In this document: in pieces, positions 61,522 to 64,000 of the stretch
Layout: each line of letters opens with the position of its first letter
Numbering within the stretch: position 1 is the stretch's first letter
NCBI GenBank assembly: GCA_031178065.1
Contig: JAPSJS010000004.1
Location: forward strand, 39,831 to 103,830
Direction of reading: 5' to 3'
DNA length: 64,000 nucleotides
DNA from: Altererythrobacter sp.
Lineage (GTDB): Bacteria > Pseudomonadota > Alphaproteobacteria > Sphingomonadales > Sphingomonadaceae
The notes under the pieces: generated by a model
Told to the model about the DNA's origin: nothing
Database searches by the model: none
What the model saw: only the letters and a program-made list of their open reading frames with translations
Made by a program: the position numbers and the translations under genes

Positions 61522-63056
61522 TCGATCCGCTGCCTCCGACCGTTCCGCATCTCGTTGCCGCGGCCGCGCGGACCTGGGGCTCGCGCACCGCGCTCGTCGA
61601 AGGGGAGGTGCGCTGGTCCTTCGCCGACCTCGAGCGGGAATGCCGCGCCGCTGCGTCGGCCATGCTCGCGAGCGGCGTGGGCGAGGGGGACCGGGTCGCG
61701 ATCTGGGCGCCCAACGGCCGCGACTGGATCGTCGCCGCGGTCGGGGCGATGACGACCGGCGCTGCAATTGTACCGCTCAACACCCGCCTCAAGGGGCGTG
61801 AGGCGGGGGAGATGCTGCGGCGCACCTCGGCCAAAGTGCTCATCACCTGCGGCGACTTCCTCGGCACCGACTATCCGGCGCTGCTGGCGGGCGAGGACCT
61901 TCCCGCGCTGGAGCGGACGGTGCTGCTCGATTCCGACTGGCGGGCGTTCGTCGCCGGAGGGAACGGCGCGGACGATCCGCAGATCGACGCGGCGCTGAGC
62001 CGGCTGACCGCGGCACATGTCTCCGACATCATGTTCACCAGCGGCACGACCGGGGCGCCCAAGGGCGTCGTCTCGACCCACGACCGGATCGTACCGATGT
62101 TCGCGGACTGGGGCCGCCAGATGGGGCTGACGAGCGACGACCATTACCTCATCATCAATCCGTTCTTCCACAGCTTCGGTTTCAAGGCCGGCTGGGTCGC
62201 GGCGCTGATCGCCGGCGCGCCGATCTATCCGCTGGCGACCTTCGACATTCCGCGCGTGATCGAACTGATCGAGCGCGAGCGCATCTCGTTCCTGCCCGGC
62301 CCGCCGACGATCTACCAGTCGCTGCTGGCGGCGAAGGCGGAGAGGGACTTCGACACCTCCTCACTGCGCGGCGCGGCGACCGGCGCGGCCAGCGTCCCGC
62401 CCGAACTGGTTCGCCGCATGCGCAGCGAGCTCGGTCTGGTCGACACCGTCACCGCTTACGGCATGACCGAATGTGCGACGATCACCTCCTGCCGCCGCGG
62501 CGACGATGCGGCGCTGGTCGCGGAAAGCTGCGGCCGCGCGCTGCCGGGGCTCGAACTGCGAATCGTCGACGACGAGGGGAAGCCCGTCGCACAGGGCGAG
62601 GCGGGCGAAGTCCAGGTGCGCGGCTACGGCGTCATGCTCGGCTATCTCGACGATCCGCAGGCGACCGCCGAGGCGATCGATCCCGACGGATGGCTCTCCA
62701 CCGGCGACATCGGCTGGCTCGGCACCGAAGGGTATCTGCGGATCACCGACCGCAAGAAGGACATGTTCATCTCGGGCGGGTTCAACGTCTACCCGGCGGA
62801 AGTGGAGCACCTGCTCGCCGAACATCCGGCGATCGCGCAGGCAGCGGTGATCGGCGCGCCCGACGAGCGCATGGGCGAGGTCGGCAAGGCCTTCGTCGTG
62901 CTTCGCCCGGGGCAGACACTGCCGGAGAGCGAGTTGGCCGAATGGGCGCGCGGGCGCATGGCGAACTACAAGGTCCCGCGCGCCTTCGCCTTCGTCGAGG
63001 GCCTGCCGCACAACGCCTCGGGCAAAGTGACGAAGGAGGCGCTGCGCGATGGCTAG
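61518..63056 (+). CDS. fadD3: HIP-CoA ligase-like acyl-CoA synthetase
   Basis: A 512-residue ANL-superfamily ligase that matches mycobacterial FadD3 in diagnostic stretches: DRVAIWAPNGRDWIVAAVGA, AAIVPLNTRLKGREAGEMLR, DIMFTSGTTGAPKGVVSTHD (phosphate-binding loop), YLIINPFFHSFGFKAGWVAA, ISFLPGPPTIYQSLLAAKAE, VTAYGMTECATI, GWLSTGDIGWLG, ITDRKKDMFISGGFNVYPAE and NASGKVTKEALRDG with the adenylation Lys. FadD3 activates 3aα-H-4α(3'-propanoate)-7aβ-methylhexahydro-1,5-indanedione (HIP), the bicyclic product of steroid A/B-ring degradation. It is the last gene of the operon, overlapping the MaoC-like gene by four bases. Confidence 0.9.
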   Translation: MIDPLPPTVPHLVAAAARTWGSRTALVEGEVRWSFADLERECRAAASAMLASGVGEGDRVAIWAPNGRDWIVAAVGAMTTGAAIVPLNTRLKGREAGEMLRRTSAKVLITCGDFLGTDYPALLAGEDLPALERTVLLDSDWRAFVAGGNGADDPQIDAALSRLTAAHVSDIMFTSGTTGAPKGVVSTHDRIVPMFADWGRQMGLTSDDHYLIINPFFHSFGFKAGWVAALIAGAPIYPLATFDIPRVIELIERERISFLPGPPTIYQSLLAAKAERDFDTSSLRGAATGAASVPPELVRRMRSELGLVDTVTAYGMTECATITSCRRGDDAALVAESCGRALPGLELRIVDDEGKPVAQGEAGEVQVRGYGVMLGYLDDPQATAEAIDPDGWLSTGDIGWLGTEGYLRITDRKKDMFISGGFNVYPAEVEHLLAEHPAIAQAAVIGAPDERMGEVGKAFVVLRPGQTLPESELAEWARGRMANYKVPRAFAFVEGLPHNASGKVTKEALRDG

Positions 63057-63098
63057 CCTCCTTCCACTCGCGCCGGTCCCGGCATTCGCCACCTTCAA

Positions 63099-63120
63099 GG
63101 ACAGTGTGGCCACGCTGTCC
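63099..63120. promoter_or_regulatory. 22-bp near-perfect palindrome before the last TonB receptor
   Basis: The left arm GGACAGTGTGG pairs with the right arm at ten of eleven positions with no loop, which fits a dimeric repressor site better than a terminator. It lies 82 bases before the receptor ATG and 43 bases after the fadD3 stop. I did not see a second copy in the 49357-49494 region before ipdA. Confidence 0.5.
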
Positions 63121-63201
63121 GGCTTAATCATCGTGTGTGGCCGACTATCGTCATCGACAAAAGCTGCGCGCCAATGCGTGCACGATAAGGGAGAGGTTTT
63201 C

Positions 63202-64000
63202 ATGAAACGCACGAAGACGGCGCTGATGCTCGCGGCATCGGCACTCGCATGCTCACCCGCGCTCGCGGCGGCCCAGGACACGGCAGCCGCGCCGGAGGAA
63301 GCGGAAACCACGAGCGCGCCTGCAGCCGCCGGCAGCAACGAGATCGTGGTCACCGCGCAGCGCCGCGAGGAACGGCTGGTCGACGTTCCGATCTCGGTCA
63401 GCGCGGTCAATCAGGCCGCGCTCGACCGCGCACAGGTCCGCACGGTCAGCGACATCGCGACCGTCGTGCCGAACATCCAGATCAACGAGACGATCGGCAA
63501 TACCTACGGCCCGCTGATCACCATTCGCGGCCTCTCCCCCTCGGCAGACACCAGTCTCGCGCGCGACCAGCCGGTGGGCCTCTACATCGACGGCGTACCG
63601 ATCGGGAAGTCGACTGGCGCCGCATTCGACATCGTCGATCTCGAGCGGGTCGAGGTTCTGCGCGGCCCGCAAGGAACGCTCTACGGCAAGAACACGATTG
63701 GCGGCGCGGTGAACCTCATCACCCAGAAGCCGAGCGGCGAGTTCGGCGGACAGGTATCGACCAGCTACGGGACCTATGACAATTTCGTCGGCAAGGTGGT
63801 GGTCGATCTGCCCGAGGTCGCCGGTTTCAGCCTCAAGCTGAGCGGCGTGACCAAGCAGTACGGCGGATACTATCGCAACTCCGCCACGGGCGACAATTTC
63901 GGCGAGCAGGATCTGTGGGCCGGCCGGGTCGACCTGCAGTGGCAGCCGGCGGACAGCTTCAGCGCGCTCTACAGTTACGACATTTCCAACAGCAAGGGCA
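63202..64000 (+). CDS. TonB-dependent receptor, N-terminal part (cut by window edge)
   Basis: The frame is open to the end of the window (266 codons). A signal peptide (RTKTALMLAASALACSPALA) is followed by the TonB box (NEIVVTAQRREERLVDVPIS) and plug: ALDRAQVRTVSDIATVVPNI, PLITIRGLSPSADTSLARDQ, VGLYIDGVPIGKSTGAAFDI and LERVEVLRGPQGTLYGKNTI, then early barrel strands (GEFGGQVSTSYGTYDNFVGK). This plug type (EVLRGPQGTLYGKNT) is common among sphingomonad receptors for hydrophobic aromatic or steroid-like substrates. Start: ATG at 63202 with GGGAGAGG upstream. Its place after fadD3 suggests steroid uptake, but the 145-base gap with a palindrome indicates separate control. Confidence 0.9.
   Translation, partial: MKRTKTALMLAASALACSPALAAAQDTAAAPEEAETTSAPAAAGSNEIVVTAQRREERLVDVPISVSAVNQAALDRAQVRTVSDIATVVPNIQINETIGNTYGPLITIRGLSPSADTSLARDQPVGLYIDGVPIGKSTGAAFDIVDLERVEVLRGPQGTLYGKNTIGGAVNLITQKPSGEFGGQVSTSYGTYDNFVGKVVVDLPEVAGFSLKLSGVTKQYGGYYRNSATGDNFGEQDLWAGRVDLQWQPADSFSALYSYDISNSKG

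Noticed and set aside
1-64000. CRISPR arrays, rRNA, intact tRNA genes, riboswitches
   Set aside because: Looked for direct repeats with spacers and cloverleaf-like strings; none was seen apart from the isolated tRNA-end fragment at 5229.

Overview
The window reads as high-GC chromosomal DNA of an alphaproteobacterium, most probably a sphingomonad (Sphingomonadales). The pointers are three TonB-dependent receptors, many twin-arginine (Tat) signals on hydrolases and oxidoreductases, tightly packed operons with ATGA/TGATG overlaps, and GTG/TTG starts. This taxonomic call is inference; no rRNA, tRNA or housekeeping marker is present. Most of the window is catabolic: sugars and plant polysaccharides on the left and middle, a steroid-ring pathway on the right.

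Region 1 (1-5.3 kb): the N-terminal part of a LysR regulator runs off the left edge. It is followed by a TonB receptor/PhoD phosphatase pair, then a gene-poor 760-base gap holding a decayed IS5-type transposase and a possible tRNA-end scar of an integrated element. Region 2 (5.3-15.5 kb): a nine-gene minus-strand operon and a divergent Gfo/Idh oxidoreductase. The operon has cytochrome c, a Tat-tagged subunit 3, a GMC flavoprotein, a DUF1080 protein, three xylose-isomerase-like TIM barrels, an MFS permease and a seven-repeat VCBS lipoprotein. This looks like a largely periplasmic glycoside 3-oxidation/cleavage pathway.

Region 3 (15.5-44.0 kb): a pectin/uronate/xylose utilisation locus. It holds a TRAP transporter, a FAH-type hydratase, altronate dehydratase, a LacI regulator, and an eight-gene run uxaC-kduI-kduD-kdgK-sugar MFS-xylB-xylA-esterase. 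A frameshifted ThuA-cupin gene, two pectate lyases, a large TonB receptor, a GH43 protein, an acetyl-xylan-esterase-like hydrolase and a UxuB-type reductase follow. Six copies of a palindromic motif (core GACACCGGTGTC) lie in front of these transcription units and are the likely operators of the LacI protein. Together they define a local regulon that joins uronate and xylose catabolism, as would suit glucuronoxylan and pectin.

Region 4 (44.0-47.4 kb): dadA-alr with a divergent Lrp-type regulator (alanine racemisation and oxidation), and an orphan member of the Anabaena sensory-rhodopsin-transducer family. Region 5 (47.4-64.0 kb): a steroid C/D-ring degradation cluster. ipdA, ipdB, echA20, ipdF, fadD3, a Rv3548c-like SDR, a FadA6-like thiolase, an IpdC-like flavoprotein and two large/small acyl-CoA dehydrogenase pairs resemble the mycobacterial KstR2-regulon set. 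Here they have a LuxR-type regulator and a downstream TonB receptor instead of KstR2. The last receptor is cut by the right edge.

Family names rest on motifs and remembered homologue sequences; no search was run. Start codons were chosen by ribosome-binding-site position, overlap with the upstream stop, or family alignment, as stated per gene.
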